Shown one piece after another: positions 26,969 through 35,912 of a stretch of DNA of 64,000 nucleotides (position 1 is the first letter of the stretch; each line of letters starts with the position of its first letter). The DNA lies in assembly GCA_902464495.1 (NCBI GenBank), contig CABQJK010000002.1:62001-126000 (forward strand). Direction: 5' to 3'. The stretch is from an uncultured Collinsella sp. (GTDB lineage Bacteria > Actinomycetota > Coriobacteriia > Coriobacteriales > Coriobacteriaceae). The translations under genes and the position numbers were made by a program. The notes under the pieces were generated by a model. It was not told where the DNA came from and did not search any database. It saw nothing but the letters and a program-made list of their open reading frames with translations.

Positions 26969-28117
26969 ATGAGTAAGAAAGAATGCATCGCGATGCTCCT
27001 CGCAGGAGGACAGGGCAGCCGATTGGGGGCACTCACCCAAAAGATCGCCAAGCCGGCGGTTAGCTTTGGTGGCAAGTTCCGCATTATCGACTTTTCGCTG
27101 TCCAACTGCTCCAACTCGGGCATCGACACGGTGGGCGTTCTGACGCAGTACCGTCCCTACCTGCTGCATGCCTATGTGGGCTCCGGCGAGGCATGGGATC
27201 TGGACAGCCGCGACGGCGGCGTGTCGATCCTGCCGCCGTACGAGACGCAGACCGGCGGCGCCTGGTATGCGGGCACGGCCGACGCCATTACGCAGAACCT
27301 CGACTACATCAAGGCCAACGACCCCAAGTACGTCCTGATTCTTTCGGGCGATCACCTGTATCGCATGGACTACCGCAAGATGCTCAAGACGCACATTGAG
27401 AACAACGCCGACCTCACGGTGAGCGTTATGCCCGTGCCGTGGGAGGAGGCCAGCCGCTTTGGCATCCTGACCACCGACCCCGAGGACGGCCGCATCACCA
27501 AGTTCACCGAGAAGCCCGAGAAGCCCGATTCGAACCTCGCTTCCATGGGCATCTACATCTTCTCGGCCGACGTGCTGATTGAGGCGCTCGAGGAGGACGC
27601 TCTGGACCAGCGCTCGAGCCACGACTTCGGCAAGGACATCATCCCCAAGCTGCTCGGCGAGAACAAGCGCCTGTACAGCTACGAGTTCCACGGCTTTTGG
27701 AAGGACGTCGGCACCATCGCCAGCTTCCACGAGACCTCGATGGACCTGCTGGGCAACAACCCCGAGTTCGATCTGTTTGACAAGAACTTCCCCATCATGT
27801 CCAACATCACCACGCGTCCGCCGCACTACATTGGCCCGGACGGCCGCCTGGACGACTGCCTGGTCTCCAACGGCTGCAAGATCTACGGCACCGCTCGTCA
27901 CTCGATCCTTTCGACCGATGTCATCATCGAGGAGCGAGCCGTGGTCGAGGACTCCGTGCTGCTGCCGGGTGCGCACGTTAAGAGCGGCGCGCACATCTGC
28001 CGCGCTATTTTGGGCGAGAACTCCACGGTCGAAGAGGGCGTGAAGCTCGGCTCTGTCGATACCACCAAGGATACGGCCGTCGTTGGAAATGACGTCGTTA
28101 TCGGGAAGGGGGAATGA
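26969..28117 (+). CDS. glgC: Glucose-1-phosphate adenylyltransferase, catalytic subunit
   Basis: The 382-residue enzyme makes ADP-glucose from ATP and glucose-1-phosphate, the committed step of glycogen synthesis. The N-terminal nucleotidyltransferase domain starts with [16 protein letters not shown] and has [34 protein letters not shown] and the sugar-phosphate loop [13 protein letters not shown]. The C-terminal part is a left-handed beta-helix ([20 protein letters not shown] onward). GAAGGAG precedes the ATG. It is followed 4 nt later by glgD, implying the GlgC/GlgD heteromer found in Firmicutes and relatives. Confidence 0.95.
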   Translation: MSKKECIAMLLAGGQGSRLGALTQKIAKPAVSFGGKFRIIDFSLSNCSNSGIDTVGVLTQYRPYLLHAYVGSGEAWDLDSRDGGVSILPPYETQTGGAWYAGTADAITQNLDYIKANDPKYVLILSGDHLYRMDYRKMLKTHIENNADLTVSVMPVPWEEASRFGILTTDPEDGRITKFTEKPEKPDSNLASMGIYIFSADVLIEALEEDALDQRSSHDFGKDIIPKLLGENKRLYSYEFHGFWKDVGTIASFHETSMDLLGNNPEFDLFDKNFPIMSNITTRPPHYIGPDGRLDDCLVSNGCKIYGTARHSILSTDVIIEERAVVEDSVLLPGAHVKSGAHICRAILGENSTVEEGVKLGSVDTTKDTAVVGNDVVIGKGE

Positions 28118-28121
28118 TCCG

Positions 28122-29249
28122 ATGATCAATCGCAAGGCCATCGGTTATATCACCGCTAACTACTCTTCGTCTTACGGCAGTGTCCTGCTCAAGGACCGCC
28201 CCATCGCGTCCGTTCCGTTTTTGGGCCGCTACCGCCTGATCGACTTTCCGCTGTCCAACATGATGAACGCCGGCATCAAGACCGTCGGCGTCGTCATGCC
28301 GGGTAACTACCGTTCGCTGATCGACCACGTGGGCTCGGGTAAGGACTGGGGCCTGGACCGCAAGAAGGGCGGCCTGTTCATGGTGCCCGGCAACGCGTAT
28401 GGCACCACCAAGGGCGGCATGCGCTTCCTGCTGCGCGACATCATCTCCAACAAGACGCTGTTCCAGCGCTCGGAGAAGCCCTATGTTGTGATGATGGGCA
28501 CCAACATCATCTTTAACATGGACCTCAACACCATCATCGAGGCGCACGAGAACTCCGGTGCCCAGATGACCGTGGTGTACTGCAAGGCCACGCGCAACGT
28601 CGATGACGAGACCAAGCTCGAGATTAACGAGAACGGCCGCCTGACGGGCGTGAGCGCCGGCGTCGCGTACGGCGACAACGCCTCCATGGACTGCTGCATT
28701 GTCAACCGCGAGACGCTGCTCGAGATCATCGATCACTACCAGGCCGCCGACTATCTGGACCTGCTCGAGGCACTCCAAGGCGACTTTGGCAACATCGACG
28801 TGTGCAGCTACGAGTACAAGGGCGAAGTCGTGGGCGTGTTTAGCGAGAAGTCGCTGTATCGCCGCAGCATGGACCTGCTCGACCAGACCGTTGCCGACCA
28901 GCTCTTTGACCCCGAGCGCCCGATCCTGACCAAGGCCCACGACGTGCCGCCTTCGCGCTATGCGACCGGCAGCCACGCGTGCAACTCGATCATCTCGGCC
29001 GGTTGCATCATCAAGGGCACCGTGCGCAACTCGATCCTGTCGCGCGGCGTCGTGGTCGAGGAAGGCGCTTCGGTGACCAACTCGATCATCAACCAGAGCT
29101 GCATCATAAAGAGCGGCGCCCGCGTTGAGAATGCCATCCTAGACAAGAACAACGTGGTTCCCACCAACACCGAGCTTCGCGGCACGCCCGAGAACATCTT
29201 GGTGCTGGGCAAGGCTCCGTTAACTTCCGACACCACCATCGTACGTTAA
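28122..29249 (+). CDS. glgD: Glucose-1-phosphate adenylyltransferase, regulatory subunit
   Basis: The 375-residue GlgC paralogue lacks the intact catalytic loop: the N-terminus NRKAIGYITANYSSSYGSVL replaces the GGQGSRL signature, as in GlgD subunits that modulate GlgC. FLGRYRLIDFPLSN and the C-terminal beta-helix (CNSIISAGCIIKGTVRNSIL) are retained. I chose the ATG at 28122 since AAGGGGG lies upstream within the end of glgC; the frame is open from 28083. The role is inferred from homology and tight linkage to glgC. Confidence 0.92.
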   Translation: MINRKAIGYITANYSSSYGSVLLKDRPIASVPFLGRYRLIDFPLSNMMNAGIKTVGVVMPGNYRSLIDHVGSGKDWGLDRKKGGLFMVPGNAYGTTKGGMRFLLRDIISNKTLFQRSEKPYVVMMGTNIIFNMDLNTIIEAHENSGAQMTVVYCKATRNVDDETKLEINENGRLTGVSAGVAYGDNASMDCCIVNRETLLEIIDHYQAADYLDLLEALQGDFGNIDVCSYEYKGEVVGVFSEKSLYRRSMDLLDQTVADQLFDPERPILTKAHDVPPSRYATGSHACNSIISAGCIIKGTVRNSILSRGVVVEEGASVTNSIINQSCIIKSGARVENAILDKNNVVPTNTELRGTPENILVLGKAPLTSDTTIVR

Positions 29250-29280
29250 CGTTGGCACCGCAACATCGCTCGTAACATGT

Positions 29281-29316
29281 AGAATAGCCGCCCGGTTTGT
29301 GCCAGGCGGCTATTCT
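29281..29316 (+). other. 12-bp hairpin between glgD and glgA
   Basis: AGAATAGCCGCC (29281-29292) pairs perfectly with 29305-29316 around a 12-nt loop. It is not followed by a T tract and lies 24 nt before the glgA start. It could be an attenuator or weak terminator setting glgA level. Confidence 0.6.
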
Positions 29317-29339
29317 CGAATAGCAACATGGGAGACAAT

Positions 29340-31718
29340 ATGGCAGATTCCAGCAAAAAGATGCAGATCGTGTTTGCCTCGGCCGAGTGCGCACCGTTTG
29401 TAAAGACCGGTGGCCTGGGCGACGTGGCGGGCTCGCTGCCTGCAGCGCTTGTGCGCGCCGGCGCCGAGGTCATCGTGATGGTGCCCAAGTACGCCACCAT
29501 CAAGGACGAGTACAAGGCGCAGATGGAGCACTTCTCCGACTTTTACGTGAGCCTGGGCTGGCGCAACGAGTACTGCGGGCTCGAGAAGCTCGAGCACGAC
29601 GGCGTCACCTATATGTTCATCGACAACGAGCGCTACTTTGCGCGCGACTATCCGTACGGCTTCTTTGACGACGGCGAGCGTTTCGCGTTTTTCTCCAAGG
29701 CCATCACCGAGAGTCTGCAGCACCTGCCGGCTGGCTTTGAGTGCGACATCCTGCACTGCAACGACTGGCAGACGGCGCTGGCGCCCGTGTTCTTGCGCGA
29801 GTTCTACCAGGGCCTGCCGCTGTACGACCGCGTCAAGACCGTGTTCTCGATCCACAACGTGGCGTTCCAGGGCCAGTTTAGCGACACCGTGATGGAGGAC
29901 ATCCTGGGCGTGGCGCATATTCCGGCGGCCGCCTCGCAGCTGCGTTGCGACGCCTGCAGCATCAACTACATGCTGGGCGCGCTGCGCTACGCCGATGCCA
30001 TCACCACGGTGAGCCCCACCTATGCCAACGAGATCCAGACGCCAGAGTTTGGCGAGGGCCTGGACGGTGTGCTGCGCGAGCGCTCCTATGCGCTGCAGGG
30101 TATTTTGAACGGAATTGACGTGGCGGGCTTTGACCCGGCGACCGACAAGCGCATTGCCGCCAACTACACGGTTGATGACCGTTCCGGTAAGGCTGTGTGC
30201 AAGGCCAAGCTGCAGGAAGAGCTGGGGCTCGAGGTTCGCGACGACCGTCCGCTCATGGTGATGGTCACGCGCCTGACGCGCCAGAAGGGCATGGACCTGG
30301 TCATGTACGCGCTCGACCGCATTTTGGCCGGCGGCGTGCAGATGGCCGTGCTGGGCACCGGCGACCGCGACTACGAGGACGGACTGCGCTACTTCCAGGA
30401 CAAGTACCCCGGCACCATGGCCGCGCGCATCGAGTTTGATCCGGCGCTGTCGCAGCGTATGTATGCCGCCGCCGATATGTTCCTGATGCCTTCGAAGTTT
30501 GAGCCCTGCGGTCTGTCGCAGATCATCGCCATGCGCTACGGCACCCTGCCCATCGTGCGCGAGACCGGTGGCCTGAAGGACACCGTGCAACCGTACAACG
30601 AGTTTACCGGAGAGGGCACGGGCTTCTCGTTTAGCAACTTTAACGGCGACGAGATGGGCGACGCGGTGTTCCGCGCGGCGCGCCTGTTCTGGGACAACCG
30701 CGATGCCTGGAACCAGCTGGTCACGCAGGCCATGAGCCAAGACTTTAGCTGGACGCGCTCGGCCGACAAGTATCTGGACCTGTACTTCTTTATGCATCCG
30801 GAGATTGAGAGGCCGGCGGCTGTTGCCGACGAGCCCGAGGCTGTTGCTGAGCCCGAGCCCAAGGCCGAGCCGGTTGTTGAGGCGCCCGCTGCTGTTGAGG
30901 AGCACAAGGCTGAGGAGAAGCCGGTTGAGGCTAAATCTGAGGTGAAGGTTGAGGCAACTCCCGAGGCCGAGGATAAGCCGGCTGCAAAGCCCGCCGCCAA
31001 GAAGACCGCGACGCGCAAGACGACGGCCAAGAAGGCTGCGACGACTAAGGCCGCCGCAGCAAAGACAACTGCTACCAAGGCAACGACGACGCGCAAGCGC
31101 ACGACCGCCGCTGCTAAGAAGGCCGCTGAGGCCGAGGCTGCTCCCGAGGTAAAGGCTGAGGCCGCCGCCGAGGCAAAGCCTGCGGCAAAGGCTCCGGCCA
31201 AGACCGCTGCCAAGAAGACGACCGCGACCAAGAGCACGACCAAGACCACTGCCGCCAAGAAGGCTACAGCTACGAAGGCCACGGCTTCCAAGGCGACGGC
31301 TACCAAGGCGACGGCTACCAAGGCCACTGCAACGAAGGCTGCCCCCAAGGCGGCCAAAAAGCCGGCCGCCAAGGTCGAGGAGACACCTGCCAAGACCAAG
31401 GCCGAGGCAACCGTCGAGGCCAAGCCCGCCGCCAAGACCACCACGCGAAAGCACACGACGGCAACCAAGGAGACAACGGCAAAGGCCGCAACTCCCAAGG
31501 CAGAGACTAAGCCCGCCGCTGCCAAAGGGGAGCCCAAGGCCGAGATAAAGGCCAAGCCGGCGCCGAAGGTCGCTGAGGTCAAGGCCGCCCCGAAGGCAGA
31601 GGCTAAGCCCGAGCCTGCCAAGGAGGCCCCGGTCTCCCCCGCCGCTCCGGCCGAGGAAAAGGCTCCGACCAAGAAGACCTCCGTACGCAAGGCAACGGCC
31701 ACCCGCAAGCGCCGCTAG
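29340..31718 (+). CDS. glgA: Glycogen synthase with very long Lys/Ala/Thr-rich tail
   Basis: This GT5 glycogen synthase extends glycogen with ADP-glucose. Residues 1 to about 483 form the enzyme: QIVFASAECAPFVKTGGLGDV is the ADP-glucose site, followed by DILHCNDWQTAL, VTRLTRQKGMDLV and MPSKFEPCGLSQ. The remaining 310 residues are low-complexity: first acidic and Glu/Pro/Val-rich (about 484-540), then Lys/Ala/Thr-rich with KATAT-type repeats, ending ATRKRR. Ordinary GlgA stops near 480 residues. The ATG at 29340 is preceded by GGGAG with 5-nt spacing. A histone-H1-like tail is also present on glgB. Confidence 0.93.
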   Translation: MADSSKKMQIVFASAECAPFVKTGGLGDVAGSLPAALVRAGAEVIVMVPKYATIKDEYKAQMEHFSDFYVSLGWRNEYCGLEKLEHDGVTYMFIDNERYFARDYPYGFFDDGERFAFFSKAITESLQHLPAGFECDILHCNDWQTALAPVFLREFYQGLPLYDRVKTVFSIHNVAFQGQFSDTVMEDILGVAHIPAAASQLRCDACSINYMLGALRYADAITTVSPTYANEIQTPEFGEGLDGVLRERSYALQGILNGIDVAGFDPATDKRIAANYTVDDRSGKAVCKAKLQEELGLEVRDDRPLMVMVTRLTRQKGMDLVMYALDRILAGGVQMAVLGTGDRDYEDGLRYFQDKYPGTMAARIEFDPALSQRMYAAADMFLMPSKFEPCGLSQIIAMRYGTLPIVRETGGLKDTVQPYNEFTGEGTGFSFSNFNGDEMGDAVFRAARLFWDNRDAWNQLVTQAMSQDFSWTRSADKYLDLYFFMHPEIERPAAVADEPEAVAEPEPKAEPVVEAPAAVEEHKAEEKPVEAKSEVKVEATPEAEDKPAAKPAAKKTATRKTTAKKAATTKAAAAKTTATKATTTRKRTTAAAKKAAEAEAAPEVKAEAAAEAKPAAKAPAKTAAKKTTATKSTTKTTAAKKATATKATASKATATKATATKATATKAAPKAAKKPAAKVEETPAKTKAEATVEAKPAAKTTTRKHTTATKETTAKAATPKAETKPAAAKGEPKAEIKAKPAPKVAEVKAAPKAEAKPEPAKEAPVSPAAPAEEKAPTKKTSVRKATATRKRR
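31258..31340 (+). repeat. 15-bp tandem repeats coding for KATAT units in the GlgA tail
   Basis: Inside glgA, near-identical 15-bp units of the form AAGGCGACGGCTACC code for successive K-A-T-A-T pentapeptides, with one A-S variant. Exact units such as AAGGCGACGGCTACC occur back to back around 31291-31320, suggesting growth of the tail by slippage. Confidence 0.65.
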
Positions 31719-31748
31719 TCCGGACGATTAAAACTTAATCCTCAAAGC

Positions 31749-31781
31749 AGAAGAGGGCACCCCAACCAGGTGCCCTCTTCT
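31749..31781 (+). terminator. Terminator after glgA
   Basis: AGAAGAGGGCACC pairs perfectly with GGTGCCCTCTTCT around a 7-nt loop, 31 nt after the glgA stop. The following bases (TGGTTG) are only weakly T-rich. Placement at the end of the glycogen operon supports a terminator role. Confidence 0.75.
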
Positions 31782-31809
31782 TGGTTGAACTTCTGTATTA
31801 AACAGAGGG

Positions 31810-31943
31810 CCGGTTTACTACGACAAAATGGCTCCGACCGACCACGGCGAGCAATCTACTAAATTGGCAACCCTTCTACCTGCGGTTTTAATATCACCAA
31901 AATGACTGTGGTTGAGATCATTCAATTTATCGTAGTAAACCGG
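31810..31943. repeat. 134-bp element bounded by 14-bp inverted repeats
   Basis: CCGGTTTACTACGA (31810-31823) is repeated exactly in inverted form at 31930-31943. The match continues imperfectly inward for about ten bases (CAAAATG against TAAATTG). The interior of roughly 106 bp has no reading frame. It sits in the 430-bp gap between glgA and the GH13-GH77 gene and resembles a miniature mobile element. No target duplication was identified. Confidence 0.6.
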
Positions 31944-32007
31944 GGTACTTTTGGTTGGCTACAAATAGTATCGGTATAGGCGTTTTTGAATATCGCGATA
32001 ATTTGTG

Positions 32008-32050
32008 TGGTAAAACGATTTTCTAGGACAACCGTTCGCCGATGGTAAAC
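32008..32050. promoter_or_regulatory. TGGTAAAAC half-sites upstream of the GH13-GH77 gene
   Basis: TGGTAAAAC (32008-32016) and TGGTAAAC (32043-32050) match the half-sites found between the HAD gene and glgB. They lie 100-142 bp before the start at 32150. A -10-like TATACT follows at about 32083. This suggests shared control by one carbohydrate-responsive regulator. Confidence 0.45.
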
Positions 32051-32149
32051 GGATGTTGTTTATACACCCTGTGTACAACAGATATACTTACATCTTGTGC
32101 GTAAAGCCCATGGCCCGCTGGCCATGACTGTATAGAACTGGACCGTACT

Positions 32150-35100
32150 ATGAGATTGATTCACAACAGCCGCCTACCGCAGTTTCGCACTCCGTTTGGC
32201 GCTGTGACCACCGGAACTTCCGTTGCACTCTCGGTGATTTTAGAGGATGCCGATCCCAACCAGGCAACACTCACCCTGCGCACCTGGGTCGATGAAGTCG
32301 GCGAGACCCTGATTCCAATGGAGCACGAAGGCGATGGCATTTTTACCGGCGAGCTCAAATGCACTGAACCTTGTCTGGTGTGGTACAGCTTTACCTGCAA
32401 TATCGAAGGCCAGCCCGAGGTTCGCCTGGGCGCGCCGCAAGGCCGCACCGGCGGCGAGGGCGTAACCTACGACTACGCCGAGGTGCCGTCCTTCCAGATT
32501 ACCGTCTACAAGCATCGTGAGAAGCGCCCCACTTGGTACGAGCGCGGCATGGTGTACCAGATCTTCCCCGACCGCTACGCCCGTGACGAGCATTGGCGCG
32601 AGCGCACAATGGCCCAGCTCGAAAAACCGCGCAAGGGCATTCAGCGCCGGATGGTCGAGGACTGGAACGAGCCGCCCGTGTACGAGCGCGCCGAGGACGG
32701 CTCCATCAAGACCTGGGACTTCTACGGCGGCTCGCTCAAGGGTATCCAAAATGACCTGCCCCGCATCGCGGAGCTGGGCTTTACGGCCATCTACCTCAAC
32801 CCCATCTTTGAAGCCGCGAGCAACCACCGCTACGACACGGCCGACTACACCAAGATCGACCCGATCCTGGGCACCGAGCAGGACTTTACCGAGCTGTGCC
32901 AGGCAGCCGAGAAGCTAGGCATCTCCATCATCCTGGATGGCGTCTTCAACCACACGGGCGACGATTCGATCTACTTCAACCGCTACGGCAACTACCCTGG
33001 CGTGGGCGCGTGGCAGAGCGAGGACTCGCCGTGGCGCGATGCGTTTTATTTCCACGAGGACGGCTCGTACGACTGCTGGTGGGGCGTGGGCAACATGCCC
33101 GCCATCAATGAGAGCTCCGAGCTGGTACGCGAGCGGCTCCTGGGCAAGGACGGCGTGATCCGTAAATGGTTACGTGCCGGCGCTCATGGCTGGCGTCTGG
33201 ACGTAGCTGACGAGCTTTCCGACGACTTCCTGGCCGAAATCAAGAAGGCCGTACTTGCCGAAAAGCCTGATGCGCTGTTGCTCGGCGAAGTCTGGGAAGA
33301 CGCCTCAAACAAAATTAGCTACGGCCATCTGCGCCGCTACCTGCAGGGATCCGAGCTGGACTCTGCTATGGATTACCCCTTCCGCGACATGGTCATCGGC
33401 TTTTTGATGGGCTACAAGAACGCCTACCAAGCAGCCGAGGATATCGAAACCCTGCGCGAGAACTACCCGAGCGAGGCATTGTCCTGCGCGCTCAACCTGC
33501 TGTCGAGCCATGACCGCCCGCGTATCATCTCGGTGCTCGGCGGCGGCCCCGACGAGTCGCAGCTGCCCGAGTGCGAGCGCAGCAAATGGCGTCTGGACGA
33601 GAACTCGATGGGCCTGGCCAAGAGCCGTTTTTGGCTTGCAACGCTCATGCAGATGACCTTCCCCGGCGTGCCTTCGATTTACTACGGCGACGAGTACGGC
33701 CTGGAGGGCCTTACCGACCCGGGCAACCGTCGCACCCTGCCGACCAAGGAAGACCTGCACGACTTCGACACGCTCGCTATCGTTAAGAACGCCTCGGCCG
33801 TGCGCCGTGCGCTGCCGTTTTTGATCGACGGCGAGATCAAGGCCTTCGCGCTCAACGACGAGGTGCTGGCCTACAACCGCACGGGCAAGGGCGGCGAGTC
33901 CGCGACCGTCATCATCAACCGCAGCCTGCGCAATTCGCACCGTGTGACGATTCCGGCGCTCGGCGAATGCGCGAGTGACGTGATCAGCGGACACGAGTGC
34001 GAGATCCATAACGGTACGGTCACGCTCGATCTGTATCCGCTGGGCTCGTCGATCATCTATCACCACGCCGAGCAGCGCCTGCAGGAGCCGCTCGATTACG
34101 GCGCGGGCGTCGTGTGCCACATCACCTCGGTACCGACTGACGACGGCAAGCCCGGCACAATCGGTGCGCCCACGCGTCGCTTTATCGACCATCTGGCCGC
34201 CATGGGCATGCGCTACTGGCAGGTCCTGCCTGTCAACCCGACGGACTTCTTCCGCTCCCCTTACGCCGGTCCCTCAGCCTTTGCAGGCAATATCGACCTG
34301 CTGCCCGAAAGCCACGAGGAGCTAGCCGACGACTTTGAGACCTGGAAGACCCGCGGCGGCGAAGATGCCGACCCGCTGTACACAGCGTTTAAACATCGCA
34401 ATGCCGATTGGCTCGAGAAGTACTGCGTCTATATGGCGGTTAAGAAGTACTTTGAGGGCGAGTCGCGCCACGATTGGCCGGCCGATGTCGCGCGCTACAA
34501 CGAGCATCTGATTGACGACAAGCGTTTCCACGACGAGGCAGAGTTGCAGGCGTACATGCAGTACCGCTTTGACCTGGCCTGGTGCGAGCTTATGAACTAC
34601 GCGCACAAGAAGGGCATCGAGGTTATCGGTGACATTCCGATGTATGTCTCGGATGATTCGGCCGACGCGTGGAGCGAGCCTGAGAACTTCTGGCTGTCCG
34701 ATACCGGCAAGGCGATTGAGATTTCAGGCGCGCCGCCTGACAATTTCGCACCGGAGGGCCAGGTGTGGGGCAACCCGACCTTCCGCTGGGACCACATGAA
34801 GAAGACCGGTTATCGCTGGTGGATGGACCGTCTGCGCCGCGCATTTTCGCTGTACGACCGCGTGCGCCTGGACCACTTCCTGGGCTTCCACAGCTACTTC
34901 AGCATTCCCGCGGGCAAGGCCTGCGCCGACGGCCGCTGGTTGGCGGGTCCGGGCAAGGATCTGTTCCAGACCGCCTATGACGAGCTGGGTCCGCTCAACT
35001 TTATTGCCGAGGACCTGGGCTATTTGACGCCCGGCGTTCGCGCCATGGCCTCGACCTGCGGCTTCCCCGGCATGGACGTGCTGGAGTTTAGCGACTACGA

Positions 35101-35446
35101 CGTTCGTTGCGGCGTGCATCCCACGCCTGGCAAGATCCTGTACACCTCGACGCACGATACGTCGACATTGGCCGGTTGGAGCACGCGTTCCTTTGCGGGC
35201 GGCGATGAACCAAGCGGTGTTGAGGTGGCGGCCAAGCTGATGAGCGACGCGCTGGCAAGCGACGCTCCCCTGGTGATGATGCCGCTGCAGGACGTGCTGG
35301 GGCTGGGCGACGACGCGCGCATGAACGTACCGGGCGTGGCCACGGGCAACTGGACCTGGCAGGCTGACGAGGCCGACGTTGCGGCCGCTGAGGGCAAAAC
35401 CGCACAGCTCCTGCGCAACACGCATAGATTCTGGGGCGAAGCGTGA
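32150..35446 (+). CDS. GH13 alpha-glucosidase/neopullulanase-like domain fused to GH77 4-alpha-glucanotransferase
   Basis: The 1098-residue protein joins two enzymes of maltodextrin breakdown. An N-terminal beta domain (1 to about 120) is followed by a GH13 barrel beginning YERGMVYQIFPDRYARDE, with nucleophile Asp in GWRLDVADELSDDF, acid Glu in LLLGEVWED and Asp in LLSSHDRPR. From about residue 640 a complete MalQ/GH77 domain follows: SPYAGPSAFAGNIDLLP, nucleophile Asp in VRLDHFLGFHSYF, acid Glu in FIAEDLGYLTP and THDTSTLAGW. No clear ribosome site precedes the ATG. The fusion would trim and rearrange linear glucans released from glycogen or imported. Confidence 0.88.
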   Translation: MRLIHNSRLPQFRTPFGAVTTGTSVALSVILEDADPNQATLTLRTWVDEVGETLIPMEHEGDGIFTGELKCTEPCLVWYSFTCNIEGQPEVRLGAPQGRTGGEGVTYDYAEVPSFQITVYKHREKRPTWYERGMVYQIFPDRYARDEHWRERTMAQLEKPRKGIQRRMVEDWNEPPVYERAEDGSIKTWDFYGGSLKGIQNDLPRIAELGFTAIYLNPIFEAASNHRYDTADYTKIDPILGTEQDFTELCQAAEKLGISIILDGVFNHTGDDSIYFNRYGNYPGVGAWQSEDSPWRDAFYFHEDGSYDCWWGVGNMPAINESSELVRERLLGKDGVIRKWLRAGAHGWRLDVADELSDDFLAEIKKAVLAEKPDALLLGEVWEDASNKISYGHLRRYLQGSELDSAMDYPFRDMVIGFLMGYKNAYQAAEDIETLRENYPSEALSCALNLLSSHDRPRIISVLGGGPDESQLPECERSKWRLDENSMGLAKSRFWLATLMQMTFPGVPSIYYGDEYGLEGLTDPGNRRTLPTKEDLHDFDTLAIVKNASAVRRALPFLIDGEIKAFALNDEVLAYNRTGKGGESATVIINRSLRNSHRVTIPALGECASDVISGHECEIHNGTVTLDLYPLGSSIIYHHAEQRLQEPLDYGAGVVCHITSVPTDDGKPGTIGAPTRRFIDHLAAMGMRYWQVLPVNPTDFFRSPYAGPSAFAGNIDLLPESHEELADDFETWKTRGGEDADPLYTAFKHRNADWLEKYCVYMAVKKYFEGESRHDWPADVARYNEHLIDDKRFHDEAELQAYMQYRFDLAWCELMNYAHKKGIEVIGDIPMYVSDDSADAWSEPENFWLSDTGKAIEISGAPPDNFAPEGQVWGNPTFRWDHMKKTGYRWWMDRLRRAFSLYDRVRLDHFLGFHSYFSIPAGKACADGRWLAGPGKDLFQTAYDELGPLNFIAEDLGYLTPGVRAMASTCGFPGMDVLEFSDYDVRCGVHPTPGKILYTSTHDTSTLAGWSTRSFAGGDEPSGVEVAAKLMSDALASDAPLVMMPLQDVLGLGDDARMNVPGVATGNWTWQADEADVAAAEGKTAQLLRNTHRFWGEA

Positions 35447-35534
35447 TAAAACGCCCGATATAGGGTACAGTTACAGACGTTTGAATTTTTGCGGGCAGAG
35501 TAATCTGCCCGCTTTGTGCTGAAAAGGAAGTATT

Positions 35535-35771
35535 ATGGCGCGCTACGATTACAAGTGCTCGAGCTGCGGCAACGTGTTTGAGGTTGAGCATCCCATGTCC
35601 GAGACCCCCGAGGTCGTGTGCCCCAACTGCGGCGCTCCGGCCGCCAAGACGTTCTCGGCCAGCGGTATTAAATTTGAGGGCAGCGGCTTCTACAACACCG
35701 ACCAGCGCAGCGGCGGCTCCAGCACCAGCGCCACCAGCGGCTGCTGCGCCAACTGCCCGCACAGCCACTAG
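35535..35771 (+). CDS. FmdB-family zinc-ribbon protein
   Basis: This 78-residue protein begins RYDYKCSSCGNVFEVEH and continues VVCPNCGAPA, the two CxxC pairs of the FmdB/CxxC_CxxC_SSSS zinc ribbon. A Ser/Gly-rich stretch and a Cys-containing end (GCCANCPHSH) follow, possibly a second metal site. Family members are proposed regulatory or assembly proteins, and the function here is unknown. AAAAGGAAG precedes the ATG. A perfect terminator follows, so it may form a single-gene unit or the end of the upstream transcript. Confidence 0.85.
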   Translation: MARYDYKCSSCGNVFEVEHPMSETPEVVCPNCGAPAAKTFSASGIKFEGSGFYNTDQRSGGSSTSATSGCCANCPHSH

Positions 35772-35776
35772 AAACC

Positions 35777-35814
35777 AATCAGCCCCGCGACCGGCACCGA
35801 TCGCGGGGCTGATT
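35777..35814 (+). terminator. Hairpin terminator after the FmdB-like gene
   Basis: AATCAGCCCCGCGA pairs perfectly over 14 bp with 35801-35814 around a 10-nt loop, 5 nt after the stop codon. The T run after it is short. Confidence 0.75.
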
Positions 35815-35839
35815 CGTTAGCTTCCCAGGTTTCCTTATG

Positions 35840-35906
35840 AGTTGCGGTGAAATAAGGACTGTTTGGCGGGCAGAAGCCGCTATTCAATCCCTATTTCACC
35901 GCAACT
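35840..35906. repeat. Long inverted repeat, AGTTGCGGTGAAATA type (copy 1)
   Basis: Arms of 22 bp (35840-35861 and 35885-35906) match at 20 positions and enclose a 23-nt loop. Arm sequence and loop length are the same as in the element at 52177-52245, so these are two copies of one family. It lies between the convergent FmdB-like gene and rsmB. Confidence 0.85.
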
Positions 35907-35912
35907 TAGTAG

